DNA of 64,000 nt from Nageia nagi (lineage: Eukaryota > Pinophyta): positions 192,386,001 through 192,450,000 of the forward strand of contig JBITNC010000001.1 in NCBI GenBank assembly GCA_050084985.1, written 5' to 3'. Shown here in pieces: positions 24,012-35,419 of the stretch. A model generated the notes under the pieces. That model did no database searches. It had not been told where the DNA came from and worked only from the letters and a program-made list of their open reading frames with translations. The stretch's first letter is position 1; the number at the start of each line of letters is the position of its first letter. Made by a program: the position numbers and the translations under genes.

Positions 24012-24990
24012 ATGGATGATTTGGAGGAGAAATAGTCTATTTTTTATACCATGATGGATGTTGAGTTTGAAAGGAGATTTTTGGTAATGGAGAATCATTT
24101 GGCTCATTTAGTTGAGTTGTTAGCTACTAGAGAAAATGTAAATATCAATCAGAGATATCAAAATAAAGTTGGAATACTTGATTCATCATCTTCATCAAAT
24201 CAAGTTCCATTCAAGGTGGAGGCCAAAGTGGACATTCCTACTTTTTAAGGAGAGGTTGATGTGAAAAAGTTTAACAATTAGTTAAAATAATTGGAGGTTT
24301 ATATCCAAATTCATGGTGTTGTAAATGATATTGATAAAATCTCTTTTGCTAGATTAAAAATGGATGAACATGCTTTAGTTTGGTGGGAAATACATGTAGA
24401 AATTATCAATCATGAACACTTATCAAAAGTATCTTATTGGATGGAATTTAAGAACTTGTTAAGAGATCAATTTTATCCATTGAGATATCATAATAAATAA
24501 TTGATGAAATGATAATTATTTAGAAAAAAAGAGGGAAAATAGTTCAAGAGTACACTACAAAATTTAGGAAACAAGCTACTTTGCTTGAGGTTTCACTAAA
24601 AGATCCTTAAAATTTAATAAAGTACATTGGAAGTTTACATAGTCATTTGCAAAAGACTATCATGTTATTTAATCCTACTAATCTTGATCAAGTGTGTGTG
24701 CAAGAGTAATACTTAAAGGAGTATGGTAAATCAAGGAGACAATATAATGAATCTAAGAAGACTTCAAATTCAAGGGAGGACAAGATAAAGGTAAATATAA
24801 AGATAAAGGAAAAGGTAAGTAAGAAACTAAGACCACTAATATTTCAAAGAAGGAAGGTGATAATAGGCATTTTAGTAATTATGATAAAGATGATCATGTT
24901 TATGATAAATGTTGGAAAATTCATCCAAAATTATGTCCATATAAGCATAAGAATAAGGAGAAAACTAGTTATATGGTTCTTAAATGTGAG
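24012..24990 (+). pseudogene. Element B gag with zinc-knuckle relic
   Basis: From ATG 24,012 (MDDLEE, stop, then MMDVEFERRFLVMENHLAHL). A coiled-coil-like start is followed by a linker with SSSSSNQVPFKVEAK, then the capsid core at about 24,285-24,500 (FARLKMDEHALVWWEIHV, WMEFKNLLRDQFYPLRY). Downstream frames are broken. At about 24,870-24,960 a worn zinc-knuckle-like string reads YDKDDHVYDKCWKIHPKL. Stops inside the core are TAG and TAA where CAG and CAA would be expected. Confidence 0.8.
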
Positions 24991-25019
24991 GATATTGAGG
25001 GAAGTTTAGATGTTAATGA

Positions 25020-25420
25020 GAAAATAAATTATCGATCAGTCATTCAAAAGGTTGAAGAATATCAAGATATTGAAGAAAAAAGGATTCAATTATTCCACCT
25101 CAAAATCCAAATTAAGAAAACCAAATTAGATTGCATTATTTATTTGAGTTCTCAAGTAAATTTGATTTTAAAATATATGGTAAGTAATTTGAGATTAGAA
25201 ACTTTCAACCAGTCAAATTGATATCCTTTGGGTTGGGTGCATTGTACTACTAGTTTACAAGTCACTAAATAATGTAAGTTGAAATTTGCTATTTGTTCAA
25301 GTTGAAATTTGCTATTTGTTCAAAGTACATTAATGAAGTTGTGGTTAATGTTATTCATTTAAAAATTTATGGTGTTATTATTGGCAACCCTTATATGTGG
25401 GATTTAGATGGTATTTATTA
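25020..25420 (+). pseudogene. Element B protease region
   Basis: KRIQLFHLKIQIKKTKLDCIIYLSSQVNLI (25,080-25,170) matches the retropepsin start of this Ty3 group. The catalytic D-S/T-G site is damaged: YLSS stands where D-S-G-S is expected. A perfect 23-bp tandem duplication (25,276-25,321) then shifts the frame. Confidence 0.6.
25276..25321 (+). repeat. Perfect 23-bp tandem duplication
   Basis: Two identical 23-bp copies (25,276-25,298 and 25,299-25,321) inside the protease region of element B. The length is not a multiple of three, so it is a frameshifting scar. Confidence 0.95.
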
Positions 25421-25779
25421 CAAAATATTGAACACATTATGATTGGTGAAAGATGGAAAGGTGTTTCTAGGTAGTGCACATAAAAGCAAGAAAAAGCTAC
25501 CTTTGGTTACTACTAGTAAGGTAAAACATCTTTTGAATGCTTTTAAAAAGTTTGTTCTAATCATGGTGAAAATAGTATCCTTAGGTGAGGTGAATCTCAT
25601 GTAGTCAACAACATGCAACCTTGATTTTAGGCTACTAAAGACATGCAAAAGGGAATATTAGATGAAAAAATTAGTCTTGGAGTTTACTAACTTATTTGTA
25701 GAGCCACATGAATTACCTCCTATATAGGATATACAACATAATATTCATTTGTTATTTGATGTTTCATTTCCAAACATAA

Positions 25780-26990
25780 CTTTGTATTAATAATCAATTT
25801 TGGAGCAAAAGGAGATAAAGAGTTAGATTTAGTAGTTGGTTAATCAAGGTGTGAATAGGCCAAGTACATATGCATGTGGATCCCCTATTATTTTGGCTCT
25901 CAATAAGGATCAAAATTAGAGAATGTGTATTTACTATAGAGAACGTAACAAAATCACCATCCCTTACCTTAGATAGATGATCTTTTGGATCAGTTGCAAA
26001 GGGCAAGATTCTTCACTAAGTTGGAATTGAGGAGTGGATATCATCAAGTTCAAATCAAGAGGAGGATATTTAGAAAACCAATTTTAAGATAAGATAAGGC
26101 CTATTTGAGTGGTTTTTTTTACCATTTGGTTTGTGCAATGCATTTATCATATTTATGAGGGTAATGAATGATGTGCTTCATCCATTTATTAATTCTTTTA
26201 TTGTTGTATACTTGGATGATATTCTTCTTTATAATTCTAATTGAAAATAACTTGTTGTACATATTAGATAAGTATTTAAAGCTTTGCATGGGGAGAATTT
26301 ATTATTCAAACATTCAAAATGTGAGTTTGAAAAAGATTATTTGGTGTATTTAGGCTATGTTATTGATTATGGATAACTTATGATAGATCCTAGTAAAGTA
26401 AGTGTTATAGAAGATTAGCTAAGGCCATCTAATGTAATTGAAGTAAGGAGTTTCTTAGGTGTTATCCAATATTTGAAAAATTTTATTATTGATTTTTCTC
26501 GTATTGCTTCACCTTTACATGATGTGATCGATAAGGGGCAAGTTTTCAAATAGGGGAAACAACAACAAACTTCTTTTGATACCTTGAAGAAAAAGATTAT
26601 TAGGGCACCCATGCTTGCACTTCCTAATATGTAGAATTCATTTGAAGTGTAGATTGATGCAAGTGACTATGCCATGGGAGATATTTTACTACAAGGAGGT
26701 TAACCAATTTGCTATCATTCCAAAATGTTTAGTGGGGCCATTTTAAATTATACTACTTATGATAAGGAAATGTATGCATCAGTTCAAGCTGTTAAAAAAT
26801 AGAAACATTACTTAATGGGAAAAGAAACAATTATTCGTACTTATCATCAGCCATTAAAGTAATTACAAACTCAATCAAAATTGCAACAAACTAGACACTA
26901 TAGATGAATGGGTTTTCTGCAACAATCTCATCTAGTGATTGGGTATATGAAGGAACATAGAATGAGGTTGCTAACATGCTTTCTAGACCA
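25780..26990 (+). pseudogene. Element B reverse transcriptase and RNase H
   Basis: RT pieces in shifting frames: RMCIYYRERNKIT (about 25,920), FFTKLELRSGYHQVQIKR (26,010-26,063) and YLDDI (about 26,211-26,225, the catalytic Y-x-D-D). The connection region reads VRSFLGVIQYLKNFIIDFSR (about 26,443-26,500), and RNase H begins with DASDYAMGDILLQGG (about 26,655-26,700), where the first D is catalytic. Stops and frameshifts are frequent. Confidence 0.85.
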
Positions 26991-27099
26991 TCTATAACTA
27001 TAGATTCCACACCATTAATGATGTGTAATACTAATTTTAAGCTGTTAAAAATATACAAATAGGGACTGATGAGTCCCTCTCAATGCTAAAATCTCTTCC

Positions 27100-28565
27100 T
27101 TTTTTGTATGATTCATTTTCAAAGGCATATGTGTAGGATCCTAACTTTAGAGAAGTGTATGAGAAATTATCTTCATCTAGGTCCAAGTATGAGGGTTTGA
27201 ATGATTTTCATTTGCAAAATGGACTTCTTTATCATTTTAATGCATTATATGTACTTGTAGATGAAAGGATTGGAATAATTAGAGAAGCACATACTTGAAA
27301 GAAAGTAAGACATTTTAGGGTTGAAAAAACATTGTACAAATTTCAAAGGTATGTATATTGGCAAAAAATGTGAGATCAAGTTGCCAAGTGCATAAGGGGG
27401 TGTTCTTTATGTTGCAACAGCAAGCCAAGTAATAGGAAATTAGGTTTGTATTAGCCACTACCAATACCTTCACATCTATGGGAGTGTATGTCAATGGATT
27501 TTATAGGAGGATTTCCTATGGCTAAGAAGGTTCATGACTATTTATTTGTTGTTGTGGATAGATCTAGCAAGATGTGTGTTTTGGTTCCTTGTAAGAAGAC
27601 TATAATGGGATAAGTTATTGAAAACTTATTATTTTCACATGTTTGGGTTCATTGTGGATTGCCTACTTCTATTATTTTATATAGAGATAGTAGAGTTTTG
27701 AGCAAGTTTTGGATATGTTTATGGGAAAATATGGATACAAAGTTGAAGAGGATTACTATGTTTCATCCTCATATGGATGGAAAAATCGAGGTGGTGAATA
27801 GGACATTGGTTCAACTCTTGAAGGATTATTGTGGAAAGCATCTTAAGTCTTGGTATGAACATGTTGTATATATATAACATTCATACAATAGGGAAATTTA
27901 TTCTTTCATTAATAAGAGTCCTTTTGAGACTTGTTTTGGTTATATACCACCTTCACCTTTTGATTGTGTGTTTGGGAGGCAAAAGGATGAATAAGATTCA
28001 CTTGAGAAAGAGGAAAAGCAAGTTGAAAATTTTGTTGAAAAGATTAGGAAAACACATTTGAAAGTCCAAGAGAAACTTAAAATAAGCAAGCCAAGTACAA
28101 GATGAGACATTATAAACATAAACTTGACCATAAGTTTCATGTGGGAGACCATGCTTGGTAGCATCTTAGTAAGGAGAGATTGCAAGGACCATACAAGTAA
28201 TTAAAATCTATAAGGTATGGACCATTTGAGATTGTGGAGAAAGTAAGTGATAATGTTTTTAGATTGAATCTATTGGCCTATATGAACATTTATTTAGTTG
28301 TGAATGTGAAATATTTAAAATTTCATGAGCCATCTATGTTAACTTTATATGAAGCAAGTTTAGATCATATTCTATCATCTCTTGATGACTTAGCTCCTAA
28401 TACTATGGATGAACTCAAGGAGGATTCCATATTGCAAAAAAGGTTCATGCTACAAGAAGAAGTGAGACAAAGTAGTGGTTAGTTGGATTGAAGGGACATA
28501 AGCCTAATAAAGACAAGTGGATGGAAAATTCCAAGATTGGGAGTTGTATCTTCATCTATGCATTT
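27100..28565 (+). pseudogene. Element B integrase with C-terminal chromodomain-like tail
   Basis: A zinc-binding HHCC part lies at 27,310-27,460 (FRVEKTLYKFQRYVYWQKM, CIRGCSLCC). The DDE core follows: MSMDFIGGFPMAKK (27,488-27,530), DYLFVVVDRSSKM, YRDSRVLSKFW where the second D stands, and HPHMDGKIEVVNRTL with the catalytic E (27,770-27,810). Then come KSPFETCFGYIPPSPFD and a C-terminal domain (RYGPFEIVEKVSDNVFRLN, 28,215-28,270; PSMLTLYEASLDHILSSLDD). The last 90 bases read as a worn chromodomain-like or GPY-type tail that ends at the polypurine tract. Confidence 0.85.
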
Positions 28566-28597
28566 ATGGGACCAAATTCCTTCTCATTAGGGAGGTA

Positions 28598-29322
28598 TGA
28601 TCCAAATTGGATCATGTTAAGTTGATCTTTGTAGGAGCACTACTCATTCTAGAGGTATCTATGCTTGGAGGTTGACCAAAGGCTAAAATCTAGAGGTGAT
28701 TGGTGTATAAAACCATTCCATCATCAATGTGTAACATTATTCCTAGGTTGTTAACAACATGCATCTTGATGAGTTAGTAGTGGAATTTGAAGGAGGATTA
28801 ATGATTTAGGAAGATGAGCAGTTTAGGATCATCAACCAATGTCTTGGAGATTTTTCTAGGCTCATTTAAAAGGCATGCTTCTCTCTTGATTCTACAATGG
28901 AATTTTAGAGAGTTATGGAATTTTTTCATCATAAGGATTTGAAGGAAGACTAAGAGTCATTGTAAAATTTTTATAGTTCTAAAGTTGTTCTTCTTGCTAT
29001 ATGAGATTGTAGTAGTGTTGTAGGAGATGTTATTACCATTATTTTGATGGTAATTCTCTATTTATATGCAATATTGTAATGACCATAGAAAATGAGAACA
29101 GAAAGATCTAATTCCATGCTAGATTAGCCCACATTGGGTGAACTAGGGTAAATCATTATATTGATCTTATTATATATGATTTAGATTATTGATTTGTAGT
29201 TTTACATTGTGCAATTTTGAATTTATATGCAATTTTATGGATCTCATAATGATGAATATTTTTTCATTCGATTTGTAAGTGAGGATCTAATTATCCTATA
29301 TGCATATGGTGATTACAAATCA
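28598..29322 (+). repeat. Element B 3' LTR
   Basis: Starts TGATCCAAATTGG after the polypurine tract agggaggta and ends ...gattacaaatca. It is followed by the taagt copy of the target site and then by the resumed LTR of element A. Confidence 0.9.
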
Positions 29323-29327
29323 TAAGT

Positions 29328-30084
29328 GCAAACAAGCATATAACATAATGATTTAATGACAATGATAAGTAGATCATATTCAAGAGATCAAGAAGTAAAT
29401 TATATCCTATTATCATTAACACAAGTACAAAATGGGGGTAATATCTACTATATACAATCCCTTCTATTACAACTAAGGAGATACTTATAACTTTCCTTTA
29501 TAAAATATCTTCCAACTAATTCCTAATAAACTCATATAGATAAAATATATGTAACTAAATACTGAGATATTTATAGTATATTAGATTTGATCTTTGATCG
29601 AATTTACAACTTAGATTCTAATTTATAAATATTTGGTATAATCCTTTGTGTATGCCAGCACTCTTCAACTTGTTCAAAACTTGAAATTTGAATTTGGATG
29701 TTGAAATCACCTTATTTGAATGGAAATGCATTTTACTGGGGTCTTGACACTATTTACAATCACTTGCATTTTAATGAACTTGTCAGAATCAAACACAAAG
29801 CCAAATGAATTATTTCGGCAAACTTCTTCACCCATTCTTAGATTTGAATGGTCAAAACTTGGATCTTCAAAATTGGAACATCTAAGGTGATTTATGTGAA
29901 TGAAATCCTCCTTAGTACATGATTGAATAACCTCTAATAGGGATAGAACTAAAGAAAATGCTTTGTATGATTTTCTCATTATTTTGATGAAAACTTATCT
30001 TCGCCACTCTATCTATTCTTTGCCAAAATAAAATATTCCATATAAAACTCTTCTTATGTATCTAAATATATGTATGGATATACA
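29328..30084 (-). repeat. Element A 3' LTR, inner part
   Basis: Aligns with 48,736-49,494 (shared strings include acacaagtacaaaat, cttcttcacccat, ttggaacatctaaggtga and tgtatggatataca). Similarity stops exactly after tatggatataca in both copies, which fixes the LTR edge (minus-strand start TGTATATCC). Confidence 0.85.
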
Positions 30085-33000
30085 TTATGGCAACTAGATA
30101 GTAGATTTATACCACTAAATCTTGAACTCAGGATCAAAACTCTAAAACTCTATACAAAAACTACACTCTATACTTAATAATACCTTAGTTTGTCCCATCC
30201 TTGGATGTGTCTTTAGGAAAAACTACAAGTGCTTAAGACCATTCTTCACCATATGGAAGATTTGTATCTTGAATGAGGATGCTGAAAGAAACAAACTTAT
30301 TTATGATCTTCAAATTGATATTTTGCTTAATCCTTGTCAATTTTGTTTCCCACTTTTCCACCTTTGTCATTTCCTATATGAATTTTGAGAACTTATCTTC
30401 AAAATTATCCTCCACCTAGTTTGAAAATCTATCATCTATTTTTTATGCTTGGTCATTGAATATTTTCATTTCATTGAGTGTAAAAATAGTCTTATCCCCA
30501 TGTACAAGGGAGGCATATTGTTCCTATTAAAAAATTTTAGAGGACCATTTAATATATTAAGTTATAACATAAGTGAATTCATGCATTTATCTATACAAAG
30601 AATCAACTCATGTAAATGGGCCATATTCTATGTCATTGCTAAGATTTTTTCATGAGAATTATCTATTCCTATATCTGTGACTTCATTATGATTCATTACT
30701 TTGATAATCTCCTTATTCTCACTAGACATCCAAATAAGTTTGCTCTTTAAATTGAAAAATAACCTTATACTCTTCTATCTTCTTTTCACAATATAATACA
30801 TATTTCCTAATTGAATTCAATAAACCTAAAATACATACAACTTTACCCCAATATCCACATTTAATATTCTTTGAGGTATCTATTGGCAAGTATATCTACA
30901 TCGATACCTTTGTATCTTGGACTAGAGTCTGTTCTTTAATCTTCAACTTCTCCTCAAACTCCACTTTGGTATTAACAAAATTATCTATAGCTATCTTCAA
31001 ATCAACATCTTTCTTAGTACCAATATCTTGCAAAATCTTCTAATACTCATAAAGCTTATTTTTCTCTTCCTCTAATGTTTTACATTCAATCTCTTTATTC
31101 TTCAATGAAGCTTTTAAGGAGTCAATCTCCAGCTCTAAGGCTTTAATATGGCCATTTTTCATTATGAGCTCAATACCTTTAGCTTTGAGTTCTTCTTCCC
31201 TTTCTTTCATTACTTTATGTAACTTGGAGGACTCTGTAGCTTCTTGCAACTATTGTATCTATTTATTCAACAAGTTGATTTGATTCAAATGAGATTTTTC
31301 CTTTTCATTTGTAGTAGCTTGTTTCTTCTCTAACTTATCAACTTTCCTCTCCAATAGAGTCACATTCATATCCATTAGAGTCATTTCGATTTTCATGATT
31401 TTCCTCTTATCCATCTGGCTAATCTTATCAAACCTCAACTATAAAGATATACCCTTTGCATTTGAATCTTATCCAAAACATGGATAAAGCTACTTTTTTG
31501 ATATTTCCAAAACTTGTTTTTGGATATCTACGATTATGTTTAGCTGAATCTTCCCTTGAATCTTCTACTCCTTTTGCATTTTTTTAAACCCATCTTGATT
31601 TGATTTATCTATTTTTCTATAATCAATAGTTTGAGAGGAAGTATCTATTTATCTAACAGAAATAGGAGGCACCATAGTGAAAACCAAATCATCTTCATAA
31701 TCTAACTTATCACTTACAATTATCATTTGATGTGGGCTTGTTGATATTGTAGCCTATGGAGATGGAACATTTTGGACTCGCTTCAATATTTTCTCTTTAT
31801 TTTCTTGAACCTTTGAAGTAATATTCTTGTTTTTTTTTTTTAGTGTAGGGATCTCATTCTTGGATGGTGTAACCTTCGAAGAAGGTATTTTTATTTGACT
31901 TTTTTTTTTTTAAAATAATTCTAAAAGGCTAACCTAATTAGATTCTTCACTTTCACTATCATCAGGTTTGTCAATTCTAGCAACATCTTTAATAGTCTCA
32001 TCATTTTTTGTTACAGAGCCTTTAAGTATCATATTTATAGGTTAGGCATTTTTGGGTGGTTTTGGACCTTATTTGTTCTCTTGTATGTCTTTTCTAGAGA
32101 TTTAGCCTTCCTTTTCTAATAATTTTCTGCTTGGTAGGAGCCTCTTCCTTTTCAAGCTACTTTGATAAGGTAGCATCATTTTCTTGGTACTTTGTCTTTT
32201 TCTCATCATCTTCAACAAATTTTCTTTCCAAATATTTTATATAAGTAATATCTTTGTCTAATACTACTTTGTCATCAACCTAGGCTGAATTATAGCTCCC
32301 ATCAACTTGGGTTGTATCCCATGTTTCTACTATTTTTTCAATAATGCCTCCTCTTTAGCAGTTATTTAATCTTTACCTTTAACAACCTCTAGGATCTTGT
32401 CCACTATTCTAAATCTTTTCTTTGTTGGATCTTTGACCTTCTTTGATAGATAGTATTTATCATAGGCATCATAAAATGCCTTGTCTTGGTTGCACATCCA
32501 TGCTAGGTACTTTTGCTTACTTCCTACTATGTATTGCATAAAATATTTCTTCTTATGCTTTGATCAATTAGAGCTATCTAGGATTTTTTGGAGAGTCTTT
32601 GGTAAACCATTATTCTTATCAGTAGTTGTAGAATATTCAACTCTAATAGTATAATTCTGTCTCCATAAGGGTATGCATGAGGTTTCTAAAAGTGAGTAAG
32701 GCAAAAATGGCCCTTCCTCAAAGTTATTTATGTGGTTTTTAAACTTATTCATAGAAATGTAGATAAACTCAGGAGTCTTTGAATTCATTGAATTTAGGTG
32801 TATTGTAAATATCCCCATGGGGTTATATGGCCATGATATTGTAATCTACTCCAATTATAACTTTTGTATTTTTGTTGTTAAAATATCCCCAACAATTTTT
32901 GTTAAAGGCTTGAATTGTGTCAAAGCCAAGGCGATATGTGTATAAGCTTTTCTTATCCTTAGGGACTTTCCACATGATCTCTATATAATCCTCCTATCTA

Positions 33001-34344
33001 GTTACCTCCATAGAAAAAATCCAATTGGATACATAGAATGGCAAGTTCACTGACTTATCATAATAACCATTCAACATAATGGCTATGTAATTATCAGAAA
33101 AAAATAATCCCCCTTCCTAAATTGGCTTGCTTTCAAATTTGATATAGCTAGCTTGGGTAGCTTAGGAAGTGTTATGCTAGAAATGAAATTTAGAGTAGGA
33201 AAGAGAAAAAATGTTACAAAATCATAGTATGACCCATTTATGCTCAAAACCTGGGTCCACTCATCTACTCTTCGGGGAGTTCCATTCTCATTCACTTGAA
33301 ACAACTACAATTTTGGGAAAACCTTAGATGTCGATGAAGAAGAAGAAAACACAATAAAGAAGAATAGTGGTAGTGATTCAATCTATTCTTATTAGTCAAT
33401 CTAACTATCAATCTCTCATTAATCATCTTGTACTAGTCTTGATGAAATTTTCTCTAGTTCTTGATCATTTAAAAAGCCATGGTAATATGTTTTGGCTACA
33501 TGATTTGTATATCCTTCTCTCCACAAAGGACCATAATCATAATGAGGAAATAGGCCAAGTTGGGTTTAAACCTTGAGATCCCATAAAACTTTTTCTTTTA
33601 TAGGATGAGTCTCAATAAAAAAGGATTCATCCATTCTAAGGGATATTTGTTAGTATCTTTTGCTGTGACTTTTACACTAGCCTAATCTTTTGAGGTATCT
33701 AGCTACAAGAGAGCTTTATACATGGTAAAGTGACTTAGGTCAAAAATTATATCTCTTTTACTAATTTGAATATTCTTAGACTTGACTATAGTTTTGGGTT
33801 CTAAGGATTCTATCATGATAGGGATGAAATCTTTCCTATAGAAATGGTACAATAAACTCAAATTTATAAAGTAGATCCCATAATATCTTATCTTTTGTAT
33901 TCAAATCTTCATGGGGGCTTGATTTTAAGATCTACATGGTTCTCTAATAGGTTTGTATCAAATATATTCTCATTCCTATCATTAATTATGCTCTAAGAGG
34001 TTTAAAACTTACCCATTTTAATGGAATGTAGATACAAGCTAAAAAAACTAGAATTGAAAGCTAAAAGTGTTAAAACCCTAGGGCTCCTAATTGTTCGCAA
34101 ATTATAGAGTAAAAATGACTAAGGCATATACTTGAAATGGGGTTAAAATTAATTAAAAATGCCTAACTATCCTAATTAATGCAAAGATACACCTTGAAAA
34201 TGACATGAAAGAAAATTAAAATTAAATGTATACATATAATAGAACTTACATAGTTAAAGTGTGGTATACAACTTTAAAAGTTGGTTATTAATTATGATCA
34301 AAATGACCCACCCATATCCTCCCTCTAATTTAAATGCATTATTT
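30085..34344 (-). pseudogene. Element A extra 3' region with unidentified ORF(s)
   Basis: About 4.2 kb between the integrase C-terminus and the 3' LTR, in the element's own orientation. Readable pieces are: 33,345-33,083 (LFQVNENGTPRRVDEWTQV, then hydrophobic SYYDFVTFFLFPTLNF); 32,818-32,564 (FIYISMNKFKNHINNFEEG, RQNYTIRVEYSTTT); a long Lys/Glu-rich tract around 32,470-31,700; and 31,249-31,040, a heptad-like coiled coil (VMKEREEELKAKGIEL, LKNKEIECKTLEEEKNKL). A purine-rich tract (agagggaggatatgggtggg on the minus strand, about 34,305) precedes it. Tat-clade elements are known to carry extra non-pol ORFs, but I cannot assign this one. Stops and frame changes are many. Confidence 0.55.
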
Positions 34345-34894
34345 CATATTTCCTTAACAATGATGTATAACCACAGAGAATCAAACTTCTAGTGGCATTA
34401 AAGCTTGGCTCAATCTTTGTCCCATTTGAGAACCAAGTCGCTAGGTTTGAAAGAAATATTAGATGCATACCTTTTATCAAACCATTTATTCACCACACTA
34501 TTTCTTTGAATGAATTCTCCTAGAGCTCATACAAGTAGATAAGACTAAACATCCTTATATATAATGGGTTTGCATCATTCATCTCATATCGGTTAAGCAA
34601 TTGTAATGCTGATAACTTAGTGTGAAATGGAAATATAGCTCTCTTCCCATAAACCAAAACATGAGAATTTTTGATGAAATAGTTGTAAGTTATATGGTCT
34701 TCCCATAATGCAAGGTCAAGCTTCCTATCCCAATCTCTCTAATTTTCATCTACCATCCTCTTCAAGATTATCAACAAAATTTTATTTGTTGACTCAACTA
34801 ATCCATTACCATGAGGGTAATAGCTGGAAGAGGTTTTCTAGTAAATTCCATACATTAGAGAAAACTTTGAAACTCTAGCTCCTAAAAATACTGG
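34345..34894 (-). pseudogene. Element A integrase, C-terminal half
   Basis: Minus strand, continuing the frame that breaks off at 43,749. DNGPVFLGARVSKFS spans the insertion point: joining across element C, with one copy of accat, restores the D-N-G-P motif that carries the second catalytic D. Then come SSYYPHGNGLVESTNKILL with the catalytic E (34,830-34,770), DWDRKLDLALWEDHITYN and a C-terminal GDLV/KWD-type patch (about 34,440-34,390). Confidence 0.8.
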
Positions 34895-34899
34895 ACCAT

Positions 34900-35404
34900 T
34901 ATTGGAATGTATAATGCATTATTGAAAAGGTTGTATTAAATATTCTATGGAAATTCACTAATACTGAAGGGTATCATTTGATACCTTAAGTGTTTACGTG
35001 AATATGATAATGTAACTTGTCCTACACTCCATGTCATGAGCATGCTCTTTAGGTAAAAAGATGTGCATGTCATGCTTTTGTACATTGGATAAAAGGGTGA
35101 TCCAAAGAGGGATTTTGGCCTATAAATAAAAGGCTTCCTCTTTGTGATCATACATCAATTTGTGTAGTAAAGTTATGCTATAGGATAGAAGTGTAGGATT
35201 TGAGATTAGGAGGATTGTAAGCGAGTTGTATTTGTGATTGAAGTAAACATCTAGTTTGTGGATGTACTCTTAGTTGGAGGAACCACTTTACATCTTGAGT
35301 TACTTTGTGATATTGTCATATTTGTGAGTTTGTTAGATGTGAATTGAGAGCTTTCATGTGATCTTAGTTGATTAAGAATTATCTTGTTAGTGTTAGTTCC
35401 TTCA
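34900..35404 (+). repeat. Element C 5' LTR
   Basis: Begins TATTGGAATG (TGTTGGAATG in the 3' copy; the TG has decayed to TA) and ends ...ttccttca. A TATA-like cctataaataaaagg near 35,119-35,133 is a probable promoter, with a conserved counterpart (cctataaatagaagg) in the 3' LTR. Confidence 0.92.
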
Positions 35405-35407
35405 AAT

Positions 35408-35419
35408 TAGTATCAGAGC
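35408..35419 (+). other. Element C primer-binding site
   Basis: TAGTATCAGAGC, one base off the TGGTATCAGAGC complement of the initiator methionine tRNA 3' end, three bases past the LTR. Confidence 0.85.

Larger units (their letters stand above)
23130..29322 (+). mobile_element. Element B: Ty3/gypsy retrotransposon inserted in the LTR of A
   Basis: LTRs 23,130-23,855 and 28,598-29,322 (726 and 725 bp). The PBS tggtatcagag lies at 23,858-23,868 (initiator Met tRNA type) and the polypurine tract agggaggta at 28,589-28,597. The flanking 5-mers are gaagt (23,125-23,129) and taagt (29,323-29,327). The uninterrupted counterpart in the other LTR of A has gaagt once, at 48,731-48,735. Gag, protease, RT, RNase H and integrase follow in normal Ty3 order. 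There are many stops, and the LTRs are visibly diverged (about one base in five or six in the first 260). Confidence 0.9.

Noticed and set aside
34945-35151. Matching small ORFs in 34,945-35,151 and 43,293-43,490
   Set aside because: Both lie antisense within the two LTRs of element C, so their similarity only reflects the LTR pair.
23858-35419. tRNA genes at the tggtatcagag strings
   Set aside because: Only the 11-12 bases of a primer-binding site are present, at LTR edges; no cloverleaf follows.
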